A stretch of DNA of 64,000 nucleotides from Medicago truncatula (Eukaryota; Streptophyta; Magnoliopsida; Fabales; Fabaceae), in assembly GCF_003473485.1 (NCBI RefSeq), contig NC_053048.1:45520255-45584254 (forward strand), given 5' to 3'. Below are positions 47,018 to 58,141 of this stretch, in pieces. Positions within the stretch are counted from its first letter, which is position 1. Every line of letters begins with the position of its first letter. The position numbers were made by a program, and so were the translations under genes. The notes under the pieces are model-generated. The model was not told where the DNA came from, searched no databases, and saw only the letters and a program-made list of their open reading frames with translations.

Positions 47018-48688
47018 TTACATTGAAACGTCATTCGCAAAAACAAAAAACGTTTTGTCTTGATTAAGAGAAGATGTGGTGTCTTCATCAAGAGAACGAG
47101 GAATCCAGTCCAACTCGAACTGATTATCAATTTCCTTTATAAGTTTGTTTCGTTCCTCAACTAGTTTTTCCTTCAACCCAAACTGATTAGCAATTTCTCT
47201 TATAAGTTTGTTTCGTTCCTCAACTAGTGGCTTCGGAACGAACAATGATATTATCTGCAATTGAATCCATATAAGACGTTGTATCCGCAAAAAACAAAAC
47301 ACAAATGAAAACTGTATAAGACGTTTTATCCTCAAAACACAAAACACAAAGGAAGTTTGAAATATTCATAGAACCTGTTCTTTGACGCCATCTTCCATTA
47401 ACATGTTGACTTTAAATATATAATCTTCTCCGTATTTTAAAGAAAATTGTGACATAAGCTTCTTCAAAACTGGAAGTTCCTTATACCTTGATTCAACATA
47501 ACATAAACTAGCTATAGGTTCCTTCACTTCTGGGAGAACTTTCCTGAACAACATTGAGACTTTAGATACCAAATTCTAGAGTAGCAGTTTGTCTTTTGTA
47601 CTTTTATTACAACTATGGTGGAATGTTGATTATAAACATTCACCTAAAACTATAAAAAAAAATAAAAAAAAATAAATTAAAACTACTTAAACAAGTGTAA
47701 AAAGTTTAATTTAACATGGTGTTGACTTATCGAGGCAAAGATATTTAAATTAAATTTTGTTCCCCAACAATTAATTTTTCTACTCACAACTATCTAAAAC
47801 GATGGACCTAGATCCCCTGTTGTAACTGCTTCACGCAGTGGTCGATCTCAGCCATTAAATATTGATCCAACGGTGTCAATTTTCACATACTTATATGCCC
47901 ACTTTGCCCAAATATTTCTTTGGTTTGTAAACTGCACCAAGTGTTTCTAATTACACAAATGTATTAGGATCTTTCCTATCTAATATATAGATAGTGTTAC
48001 TCCATATATTTAAAGAATGTGGACTGCGCTGCTTAGGTGATTGGCAGAGTCAGAAGGTTAGCATGATGATAAAATCACACGTTATCATACAAATCCAATG
48101 AAATGATAAGCTAGTAAACAATATTTACGTTTAAAACATACCTTCGTGATTCAATGTAAGGAAGATGATGAACAATTTGTTGAGAAAAATATGTAATATA
48201 TCGTAGAATCTGACACAAATTTTTCTGATCAAGAAGATATTCTGCCTGCAAAAATAACCATGTCAAGAAAAACGTTTCAAAATAAGAAATGCCCAAAGAC
48301 TTCCATTCTATCTCTATCTCCTAAGACATTGGTTTAAAATTCTTAAATATAAAGAGATGCAAGAGTAGATGGGTATACCACAGTGTAAGCTTCAATTTTA
48401 TACCGATACACGAGTAGCTGAAAAATGCTATCTCGCATATCATCCATCTTCTTCTCCTTTGTGTTAATAAGAGATTGTGCATCTACAATTGTCTTTTCCA
48501 GCAAAGACTTGCTGAAATGTAAGATTTACAGATAAATAATTTTATTAAATAGGGTGTAACACTTTCCATTTTATTGTTTAGGGAAAGAAAAATACATTCA
48601 AAAGGTCAAATGTATATAAACATTACCAGGTGGAGATCTCGAATTGCTTGTTGTTAGAACATGGGATCTTGTTAAAAAGCATCAACAT
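47018..48688 (-). CDS. IST1-like protein (ESCRT-III regulator), gene 1, five exons
   Basis: Exons are complement(48627-48688, 48379-48511, 48142-48245, 47375-47543, 47018-47254). All junctions are GT-AG and the frame is open for 234 aa. The order of motifs follows the Ist1 domain: CKSLLEKTI (the KCK helix), AEYLLDQKNLCQILRYI, then IESRRKVLPEVKEPIASLCY, ELPVLKKLMSQFSLKYGE and VPKPLVEERNKLIREIANQF. IST1 proteins bind LIP5 and the VPS4/SKD1 ATPase and tune ESCRT-III disassembly in multivesicular-body sorting. This one is short, and I see no obvious C-terminal MIT-binding motif. Exon 5 contains an in-frame 63-bp duplication. ATG 48688 is chosen; a second ATG at 48682 would also serve. Gene 2 lies 355 bp upstream in tandem. 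Confidence 0.8.
47105..47230 (-). repeat. In-frame 63-bp tandem duplication in exon 5 of IST1-like gene 1
   Basis: The block coding LVEERNKLIREIANQFGLKEK is followed at once by LVEERNKLIKEIDNQFELDW. Gene 2 has this block only once (SIEKRNKLIKQIANRFVFNW), so the duplication arose in gene 1. Confidence 0.85.
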
Positions 48689-50744
48689 TGAGTGGATTTT
48701 TATCTACATCATGGGAAAAGATCATGTTAAAGAAACGGTAATGACGTACGAGATTTAAAAACATTAAAAAAGAAACCATAATCAATTTATTCTTTTGAAA
48801 ACTAATCTCTAAAGCTCACCAACCATTAAAAACCCCGTTTATTAAGCAGTCAGTATAGAGAGGAAGCATTATGAAACAAACATATGAAGAGCAGTGAAAG
48901 ATATAAACCAAATACACATGCACATGCAAATATAATTGAACAAAAAAATTCCAGAGAAAATAAATTTGCTTAATGTAGTAAATTGTAAGGATTATTTACC
49001 ACAAATCTAAAGTTTTAAAATAAAATAGGTTAATGATTAAAAATTATAAAGACATTTGCAAAGACAGTCCAACATTTGAATTGGTAAAACATACATGTGA
49101 CATTGGGTCTTCATAGGCAGAAGACGCATTGTTTATAACAGAGATTGGATCCCAGTTAAACACAAACCGATTGGCTATTTGCTTTATAAGTTTGTTTCGT
49201 TTCTCAATTGATGGCTTCGGAACTAACAATAACTCTATTACCTGCAGCAAAACTGTATGTATAAGATGTTTTATCCACAAAGAGAAAAACATAAAAGAAG
49301 CTTAATATTCACATAACCTCCTCCTTAACACCACAATCTGCCTTGAACTTGTTAACTTCATCTATATATTCTTCACCGTATTTTAAAGAAAATTGTGACA
49401 TAACCATCTTCAAAGCTGGAAGTTCATTATACCATGAACCAATGTAACATAAGCTAGCGATATCGTCGTTCACTTCTGGGGGAACTTCCCTGAACAACAT
49501 TGAGACTTTAGATACAAAATTTTAGAGTAATGGTTTGCTTTTTGTACTTACAATTGCAGCAAAAACAAAAACCAAGTTTAGCCTATTAAGTGGGATCATA
49601 TACATGGATCAAATTAGGTCATAACTTCTATTATAAATTAAAAAAAAAAAAAAAAAAAAAAACCAAAATAAGTGTAAAACAAAAATAATTGAACATAGTT
49701 TTGACTTATTAATTAAGGTGTTGGAAAATAATAAAATTAAACAATATTCCTAATTTTTATTAAGTACAACTATGATACCGATACAAAAATATTTTCATGC
49801 AACTCACTTCCCCGACAATAAATTTACAACCCAATAAGGCAACAACTACCCAAAAAACTAAACCTTCACTAGACCAAATATTACTTGGGATACCTTCTCG
49901 CTCCACCAATAAACTCTAATCCCTTTCTTCCTCATAACATCACTATGGTCCTAAATGGAAGGGTAAAGTTTCTTCTTTAACATCTTTTCCCGTATTTTCA
50001 AGAACTATAAATAAACCTCTAAATATTTACCCTTTACAAACTGGATGGATCTAAGAGTGCAATTCTTAAGCTAAGACTACAACCAAACTACTTTTCATAC
50101 AAAGTCCTAAACGGGCCCTACAAAACATGATCCTCAATGGTTTTGTTTTGTGAAGGGGATGTTAGATTCGCTGCAGTACATTCAAACTTCTCTGGTGCCC
50201 CTACTTCCACACAGGCAGCCTTTTGGCTGCGAATGGGCGTGTGTTTATGGGATTTGCATTTTGGTGATTTTGGTGACTCTAGTGTATTTTAGATGAGAGA
50301 GAACATGAGTGATTAAAATTAATTATTTTGATGAAAGAGAATTATTGGTTAGAAGAGATATAGAAACAAAGTCACCAAATTCAAGATCATCTAAGTGTTA
50401 CCGGTGTATTTATAGTCAAATAAGGCATTGATGGTGTCCACATGATACAACGTATCTGTTTTGAATCGACCGATAAATCTTTGGTTTCTAATTACACAAT
50501 TCTACCTGGTTCTTTCCTTTCTAATATAATAAACATTGTTACTCCCTTAAAGAATGCCAACATGGGTGATTGGGAGAGTGAGAAGGATAGCTTGACGATA
50601 AAATCACATGCTATTATGTTTATGTTTAAAATATACCATTGGGATCCAATGAGATAAAGGTGATTAGCAACTCGATCACAAAAGTATTCAATATACTCTA
50701 GAACAGCAATCAAGTTTCTCTGATCCATAAGACATTCCACTACA

Positions 50745-51082
50745 AGGAACATTGCCTTTTGCCAGGGGCAAAATCCCTGTCAAAAGGACAAAAGCCCTGG
50801 CAAATGGGACATTTGTGAGGGAAAAAACGAGGGGCAGATGGCCTGGCAAAAGCGCTCATCGCAAACGCTTTGCCAGGGGCTACACCCCTGGCAGAAAAAC
50901 GAGGGGCAGAACCCCTGGCAAAAGGCAACGCTTTCTCCCTGGCAGAACCCCTGGCATGTCCCCTCACTTTCGTCTGCAGCTTTCCCGCACCACTGACACG
51001 ACTGACACCTCTGCGCCGGCACTGACTGAAGTGACAACAGCAAAAAACGAGGGACAAAGCGAGGGGTTTAACCCCTGGCAAA
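50745..51082. repeat. CACTA subterminal repeats, left end
   Basis: At least ten copies, in both orientations, of a GCCAGGGG(C/T)-like motif (CCCCTGGCA inverted), often beside AAAACGAGGGGCAG. The array is GC-richer than its surroundings. Open frames through it are by-products of the repeats. Confidence 0.85.
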
Positions 51083-51469
51083 TGTCCATATTTTTTAAAA
51101 AAAAATATATTATTTTAATGAAAACGTTTTTTTTTTATTAATTAATAAAATATATTTAAATTAATTTAAAAATCGTTTTTTTTAATTGTTTTTTGTAATA
51201 CAATTAAATGGTTAAAAAATCAATTTAATTAAAAAATATATATTTAAAAAATTAATTTTTTTTAAAACACAATTAAATGCATATCAATAAAGTTTAATCA
51301 CACAAACACTAATAAATCTAATTAAAATGCATGAAATAGAAAGTGTACTTAATAATATTACAAACCGTGCAGGAAAATAAATATTGTGCCGGGAAGCATG
51401 GAAAACCTCCCAAAATCATACAAACCATAATATAATAGTAAAGAAAACACACAACAAGCATCATAAGCA

Positions 51470-51974
51470 TCAATCATCCATCTCGAGGTCGTCGACATCA
51501 TCATCCTCTTCGCCCTCACCATACACTTCATAGGGGTCATCCGCATCATCATCACACACTGGAGGAGCCCTCACACTCTCTCGGCTTCCACTCTGCTGCC
51601 CAACACCTTGCTCATTCATATTCCAGCCTTGCTCTTGCCTAAATGTGTCCAACTGAGAGTCTAGGAATTCTCGTTGCTTCCTAACCACCTCATGGATCAG
51701 GTCCTGCTGGGTTTGCATATGGGCAGCAAGCTGTTCTTGAGTCAACCTAGTGATCAGATCCCGCATTTCTGGAGTGAGCTCAGGTTGCCGAGAAGAGCCC
51801 TCCCCAGCATTAAGGGTCAACTTTAGAGTGGTAGCAACACCCTTGCGGTAGTTTCCAGCTAGGTTTCCTGCACCGTACAATCGCCCCTTCTTCTTCTCAC
51901 CAGCAACTTTCGTCCATGCACGAAGTGTGAGAGCTTCATCAACAGAGCATCCACGGGAGAGCGCCTCCGATAGC
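51470..51974 (-). pseudogene. TNPA-type C-terminal region of the CACTA element
   Basis: The minus-strand frame reads YDRQLSEALSRGCSVDEALT, RAWTKVAGEKKKGRLYGAGN, then a Gln-rich helix region (LTQEQLAAHMQTQQDLIHEV) and an acidic tail (DDDVDDLEMDD). This corresponds to the plant transposase (Ptta/En/Spm) domain and its coiled coil, which bind subterminal repeats. It follows the transposase-associated frame directly but in another frame. Confidence 0.75.
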
Positions 51975-51980
51975 TGACGA

Positions 51981-52694
51981 TCATACTCCTCCTAACTTCA
52001 TCACCAACCTCTTCGCAGCATGATAATTCATTGGCAGATTATCTTTGAACGGAGTCACGGCCTTCAACATCTTCGTAATATCATCCATACCATCATCAGG
52101 ATTAAGATAATTCGACTTATGAGATAAAAGCCACACACACATAGATAGCTTAGAGTGCGAAGACCCTTCATACAAAGGTGTATTACTTTCACTCAACAAT
52201 CGGTAAAATCTTTGCGCCTTCTCATTCGGGGGTTGTTCCTCTTCATCATCTTCAACATCTTCACCGTAAGACAATTCCACCCCTAAAGCATCCGCAACCA
52301 TATCATCCATCATGTTGAATTGTTCTGTGTTGACATCTTCATTGTATTCCACATTTGTTTCCACATTTGTTTCACCATGGCTAGTAGAAGCTTGTGCATT
52401 GACCCCTACCCCAAAATTCTGAAACATTTCACCATTATATGTCCAAACCCAATAATTAGGCATAAAACCAACTTTTTTTAGGTGTTTCTTCACATCTCCA
52501 GGATCGGTAATTATATGTCTACACCTACATTTTAGACACGGACATCTAATTCCTCCCTCATCTCTACATATTTCTTGCTCCCATGCCCATGAAATAAATC
52601 CGTCAACTCCTTCGACAAATTGCGGTTTTAGTCCAGTTCTTCTCGGAAACGTCCTATCGTACATCCAACGACGATAATATTCATAATACTCCAT
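51981..52694 (-). pseudogene. CACTA transposase-associated domain (TNPD N-terminus), truncated
   Basis: The minus-strand ATG at 52694 opens 237 codons. The N-terminus MEYYEYYRRWMYDRTF, the Cys/His cluster CPCLKCRCRH at about 53-62 and FMPNYWVWTYNGE form the transposase-associated domain of En/Spm elements. An acidic linker and AQRFYRLLSESNTPLYEG with SKLSMCVWLLSHKSNYL follow; in full elements these lead into the TNP2 catalytic core. Here the frame stops shortly after the join to TNPA sequence, so no catalytic region is left. Confidence 0.85.
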
Positions 52695-53659
52695 CTTCTA
52701 CACGTTCCGCAACTTCATTGACATATTCCACGTCGTCAAAAATAAATTATTACTCGACGGAGATAACTAACATTACGCGCAAAAAAAAATCCCGCTCAAA
52801 CAATAAAATATAAGTTTACGCGCAAACAAATTAAATTTTTAACTCGCAAATTAAACATATAATAATTAATTATTAAATAATTGTAACATAGTTTTAATTT
52901 TCATCGATAAACAACTTTCTTGTACTATACTATTTTTGAGTCCCTCCTTTTTAAACAATATGCATTATTATATTATATTGTTTTATTTTATAAAAATAAT
53001 AATTATAACATTTTAGACACGAATATCAAACATATTTTAATTTATTAAAAAAAATTACATTTTAACAAAGTTTTAATTTTAAAAAAAAAACTGATTTTTA
53101 ATACACTATTTTAATAAATCGTTTTCCAAGAACTTTTTAGTGTAGTATTTTTTATGTAGTATTTTTATTTTCCTACGCTTTAATTAGTTTTAATTTATAA
53201 AAATAATAATTATAACATAATTATAATTTCAATATAAAAACAGATTTTTAAATATAAAAACATATTTTAATTTCATAAAAAACAGCATTAGGTTTAAAAA
53301 TCTGTTTTTATAATTTAAAAACTGGTTTTTATATGGTATTAACTAAACTAAATTATATTTATAAAAACCAGTTATTAAAATTTAAAAAAAATATATATTT
53401 TTAATAACAGATTTAGTTTAACAAACAATTTTACTTTTAAAACAATATTCCCTTATTTTGTTATTTTAAAACAGTACCGAAAGGTACACTTGCTAAAATT
53501 AATTAAATTTGTCCTATTTTTCTTTCTTATTTTTCTTTTAAACAATTAAATAAGTTTATTATTTAAAAAAAATACAGAATATAAGCAATAAGTGTTTGAC
53601 CATATTTTTTTTAACATTCTACTACAACATACATATATATTACATTTTATAAAAAAAAA

Positions 53660-53880
53660 AAAAAAAAAAGACAGCATGCATATATTTCATTTTATCACAA
53701 TAAAAACAACATGCATATATTTCATTTCATCACAAAAAATAAACATGCATATATATATTTCATTTTATCACAACAAATAAAAAAACATGCATACATATAT
53801 ATATTTCATTTTATTACAACAAATAAAAAAACATGCATACATTTCATTTTTTCACAAAAAAAGCATGGATATATTTCTCA
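53660..53880. repeat. Short tandem repeats inside the CACTA element
   Basis: Five to six copies of a unit of about 40 bp containing ACATGCATATATTTCATTTT and ATCACAA, with A-run spacers of varying length. Open frames here (His/Phe/Ile rich) are repeat artefacts. Confidence 0.85.
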
Positions 53881-54363
53881 AATTCGAATAAATAAACCAA
53901 CAATATTCATGCATAATAATATATATGAAGAAAAAAAAATTTACATGATTATATTAAATATTTTAAATTTTCGGAAAAAAAAAATACCAAACAGTCATCA
54001 TATATTTTTACAACATATCATCAAAATGTATAATTTTTAGGCCAAAAAAATTACCAAACAGTCAGCATATATTGTTATGAGGAAAAAAAATCACTAACTT
54101 GTTGAAGCTTTACACTAGAAGATCTCCAATGCAATCCAAAAACAACAACAGTTGAAGCAATAGCTGACCACAGGAGGCAGATAAGTAACACAACTGCAAA
54201 TAACATAGAAAATAGATAAGATTAATAGGTGTTAAAAATTAATATCATGATAAAACATATAAGAAATGAAGTATTTTTTACCAAAGAAATGAAGTTTGAT
54301 GAAAGTGTTGAGTTTTAAGAGAAGAAAATTTTCTAACTTGCTTCCCTGAGACCGGTGCAACTC

Positions 54364-54372
54364 TTATATAGG
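54364..54372 (-). promoter_or_regulatory. Probable TATA box of the CACTA transcript
   Basis: CTATATAAG on the minus strand, inside the 5' (right) end of the element and upstream of both coding remnants. Confidence 0.5.
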
Positions 54373-54449
54373 GAGGGGAAAAAGCCACGGCTTCTGCGAC
54401 GGCCTGACCCCTGGTTTATCCGGTCAAATCCTACCCAGCTAGGCGCAGC

Positions 54450-54832
54450 GGTAGGGCACAGAACGGCTTGCAAAAAGCCACGGATTTATGCAATTTCCGA
54501 CGGGTTCTGCCCCTGGCAAGCCTGCAGCACATCACCTTTCCCAGGCCCTTGTCAAGTCAACTGAAAAAGCAGCAGGAATCTTTGAAAACGCGTGCATCCG
54601 AGGGGCTTTCCCTCGCATAAGCCCTCGGTTTTTTTCTGAAATTGCAGAATTTGCACAGCTTTTGAAATTTCAAACTGGCGCCTAAATGTTTGCCACGGCT
54701 TTGGACAAAAAACGAGGGGCAAAGTCCCTGGCTTTTTTGCCAGCGGTTGTCCCTGGCATTTTCCCTGGCAAATTTGCCAGGGGTTTCAAACCTTGACAAA
54801 ATCCCTGGCAAAACGCAATGTTTCTTGTAGTG
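54450..54832. repeat. CACTA subterminal repeats, right end
   Basis: Multiple GCCAGGG / CCCTGGCA motifs, densest at 54700-54832, plus AAAAACGAGGGGCA as at the left end. This is the promoter-proximal end of the element. Confidence 0.8.
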
Positions 54833-55231
54833 TTCAACCTGCAAAAATAGACAACAAAATTCTATTGTATTTGTATATCCTAAACCAATTGTTTAAAAAT
54901 TTTAAATAGAAAAGGATGGAAAGTGAATGGGTATACCAGAATATGGGCATCGTTTAATTGCTGATTTGTGATTAGCTTATAAATTTCCTTGCACATAGCA
55001 TCATCACAATCGGTCTTTGTTTCAAGCAGTGATCGTTCATCTACAATCAACTTTTCCAGCAACCTTTCGCTGAAATATAATATTTATAGACAAATAATCA
55101 GTTTTCAACACAACCATTTTCTTGTTCAAAAGGTCAAATACAAATTTAAAAGGTCATTACCAGGTGGAAACATTGAACTGATTGTTGTTGGTAGAACAGA
55201 AACAGGCGATCTTGCTAAAAAGCGTCAACAT

Positions 55232-56200
55232 ATTGGTGGTTTCTATCTACAACATATACAGGAAAGGAACAATGATTATGAGAATCAAACATGTAAAAAA
55301 ACAAAACATTATTTTCTTTTTTTGAAAAGGTTAAATTAATGTTTTTTATTTTAACTTTTTAACTGCCAAAATAAAATTAGAACACCACATCACAGGACAA
55401 GACGTGATGGGAGGGACAGGGATACAAAAACAAAGATCTCCATGGTACCAAGACCTAGAGGGAACAGCATAAATACAACAACAAAACAGCACAAAACTCA
55501 CAAGCTGAAAAACCTCCAACTAAAAAAGAGTACAAAACCTGCAACCAAAAGAAAGAAAGAAAGAAAACTCCTCCAAAACAAAACTAAAAACACGTCCCCA
55601 TATCTCCAAGCCCACAATCAGCAGAAAACAGAACGGCCTAATACAATCATAAAGCATGCACCTAGAGACAAAAACACCCAACTTAAAGACTCCGACCAAA
55701 CCTTAGCCCACCCTAAGGGAACCCAAATCCACAACAATTCCCTCCTATCAGTAAGGACCAACAGCCGCTGAGACCACAAAGAGATCAACCCTAAACCATG
55801 ATCTATCTACCAGTATTATTCTAATGAAAATGGAGCTATCAAGCTTGTAAACTCTAACAAAAACCCCATTATTATCAAACAAAACAAAACAAAACAAAAC
55901 AAGAATCGAAAACCCAAACCTCTCAACAAAAAAAGTCGAAAACCCTAACCTGTTTCTTTTCTCTTGTTGGCAAAGCTGCTAAGCTGTTAGGGTAAATTCC
56001 TTTTATAGAGTAACGGTTTGGCTAACTTTGTGCTCTTTTATTTATTACTCCTCCGTTCCTTTTCAACTGTTTTTTAGGGTGAATTTTTCGTTCCTATTTA
56101 ACTATCGTTTTGGTATTTTAAGCTACGATTTGTCGATTATACCCTCGTATGCACTGCCTTCGTAACATCTATTATTCTCCTTTATTTTAATTATTGATGC
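55232..56200. other. Leader region of IST1-like gene 2 and a possible non-LTR tail
   Basis: No coding region is supported. On the minus strand about 55850-55370 reads like a LINE-type 3' untranslated stretch (GGTCTTGGTACCATGGAGATC, CATCACGTCTTGTCC). (AAAAC)n is at about 55877-55900. The promoter of IST1-like gene 2 probably lies near 56000. Confidence 0.35.
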
Positions 56201-56207
56201 ATTGTAG

Positions 56208-58141
56208 GTGCAAAAAGAACTTGAAAATTTAAGAGACAAGCTTCGACATCTGAAGATGCAGTATAACAAAGAGAAAGAGAGGATTGATGAGATTTGAAGG
56301 CTGAAACATACGTGAAGAGCTCCTCTTTGCACTACAGGAGGCTGAGAGGTGGTATGATCTTGAAAAGGTGGAAAATGCAATAAAAAATCTTGAAGGTAGC
56401 ACTGATGGAAACAAAGATGATAACTTGATGCTGACAGAAACTGTTGGACCAGACCATATAGCTAAGGTTGTTAGCCGATGGACCGGTACACCGGTGACTC
56501 GTCTAGTGCAAAATGATAAAGAAAGGTTGGTTGGACTTGGTGACAAATTGCACAGTAGAGTTGTGGGACAAGACCAAGCAGTTAAAGTTTTTGCTGGGGC
56601 TGTAGTGAGATCGAGAGTTGGTTTAAGAAGACCTCAAAAACCAACTGGTCCCTTCCTATTCCTTGGTCCAAATAGTGTTGGTAAAACAGAACTTGCTAAG
56701 GCTCTTGCTCAATAACTCTTTGCTGATGAAAATCATATGATTAGACTCGACATGTCGGAATACATGGAAAAAGACTCTATCAAGATTGATTGGTGCACCA
56801 CCAGGGTAAGATATTGTATCAACAACTGCATTTGATTATAGTAAAGGCCTAAATTATACTTGGAGATAAAACATTTAATATGTTTGGTCCATGGGAAAGA
56901 GCTACAAATTTGGTCTTTAAATATTTCAAATGTCGGTCACATTAGTCATTTATAAAGTCTCTGTTGAGATTTATTTAACCTGCATTTGAAATTTGGTTTT
57001 TCAGACTTCATTGAATGCGAGTTGTTTTTTCCTTTCGATTCTTGTTTAGACTTATAGTCTTTTACTTATCGTAAATTTAAAATATGCATCTCAGGTGTCA
57101 CTGATTGTGAAATGATTTTTCAGGTATACAGTCATTATCATGACCTCAAACCTTGGTGCCGAGCATCTCATAAGTGGACTTTCAGGAAAATGCACCATGC
57201 AAGTTGCTCGTGATCGAGTAATGCAGGAAGTAAAAAAACATTTCAGACCAGAATTGTTGAATTCGCTGGATGAAGTTGTTGTATTTGATCATCTATCTCA
57301 TGAGTAATTGAGGAAGGTTGCAAGGTTGAAAATGAAGGATGTAGCTAGTCGTCTTGCTGAGAGAGGAATTGCACTGGCAGTTACAGATCCAGCACTAGAT
57401 TAGATTATATACTTGCTGAAAGCTATGATCCTGTAAGTGTTATTCTATAATCATCATCTTAATCATTTTCTTATAGAAAAAATGTTGGTTTAAATATATA
57501 TGCTTGAAGCCCTCGAGAATACACCATATTTTTACTTTTAATCCCAGTAAAAAGTATTTTTTGTTTTTGTTTTATTCATTGCAAATACATCATATTACGT
57601 GTTTTGTTTCGGTCATTGCAAACTTGTTCATTTTGAAATTGGTCCTTGAAAATATATCATATTTTGCTTTAGGCCTGATAATATTCATTTTAACCCTGGA
57701 GAGGCTAAAATCGAATATTCTACATATTCTGGCCTACAACTGCAAGTACCAAATAAAACATTTTACAAAGACCAAACTAAAATAAAAAATGTTATATTTG
57801 AGGGGGCTAAAAGCATATTTAAAAAACAAAAATAATACTAACTATGTTATATTATTGTGTAGGTGTATGGTGCTAGACCAATTAGAAGGTGGCTTGAGAA
57901 GAATGTGGTGAGTGAGCTGGCTATGATGTATATAAAGGAAAAAATTGATGAGAACACAACTGTATACATTGATGTTGGTCCTAAGGGAAGTGACTTGTCA
58001 TACCGTGTGGAAAAGAATGGAGAGATTGTTAATGCTGAAACTGGGGTGAAGTCAGATATTTTGATACAGATACCAACTTGACCAAAAACTGTCGGTGAAA
58101 ATGGATATGAGGTCATTGGTGATGATGAAACGGAAGATTAA
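56208..58141 (+). pseudogene. HSP101/ClpB pseudogene, C-terminal half
   Basis: Exon-like segments are 56208-56800, about 57124-57432 and 57864-58141, separated by intron-like sequence, so it is a genomic copy and not a processed one. Recognised pieces are ELENLRDKLRHLKMQYNKEK (ClpB middle domain), VSRWTGTPV, the NBD2 Walker A region [50 protein letters not shown] and VYGARPIRRWLEKNVV (sensor 2). Stops occur at 56295-56297, 56713-56715, 57305-57307, about 57402 and 58079. The stretch from after MSEYMEKDS to IIMTSNLG, which holds NBD2 Walker B, is absent. The parent is the cytosolic disaggregase HSP101 of heat-stress recovery. The product would be inactive. Confidence 0.88.

Larger units (their letters stand above)
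50735..54835 (-). mobile_element. CACTA (En/Spm) transposon, 4095 bp, internally deleted
   Basis: The element is 50738-54832. Both ends begin CACTACAAG and match for about 30 bp (ACATTGC, TTTTGCCAGGG) with two mismatches. TTC is duplicated at 50735-50737 and 54833-54835. Both subterminal regions are packed with GCCAGGGG-type repeats, the presumed TNPA-binding sites. Coding remnants on the minus strand are a transposase-associated N-terminal domain and a TNPA-type C-terminus, but the TNPD transposase core is missing. It is thus a dSpm-like derivative that could move only with help from an autonomous relative. Confidence 0.93.
49044..55231 (-). pseudogene. IST1-like gene 2, interrupted by a CACTA transposon in exon 3
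   Basis: Exons are complement(55161-55231, 54937-55069, 54833-54838 plus 50637-50734, 49318-49489, 49044-49241). Without the insertion, exon 3 would be 104 bp and exon 2 is 133 bp, both exactly as in gene 1. No stop or frameshift is seen outside the insertion, and the ancestral product would have 225 aa. Motifs are CERLLEKLIVDERSLLE, MDQRNLIAVLEYIEYF, PPEVNDDIASLCYIG, ELPALKMVMSQFSLKYGE and VPKPSIEKRNKLIKQ, i.e. the Ist1 domain. The 4095-bp CACTA element enters after the second codon of exon 3. Unless the element is spliced out or excises, the gene cannot make full protein. A TATAAAA at about 56001-56007 (minus) and a possible 5'UTR exon near 55975 may be its promoter. Confidence 0.8.

Noticed and set aside
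50752..51141. Overlapping open frames of 87-129 codons rich in Arg, Gly and Lys
   Set aside because: They run through the GCCAGGGG subterminal repeats of the CACTA element on both strands; the repeats keep frames open by chance.
53592..54040. His/Ile/Phe-rich open frames
   Set aside because: Products of the ACATGCATATATTTCATTTT tandem repeat, not genes.
55442..55771. Open frame of 109 codons on the + strand (Lys/Thr/Asn rich)
   Set aside because: No domain or conserved composition; it overlaps the leader region of IST1-like gene 2 on the other strand, with LINE-tail-like sequence.
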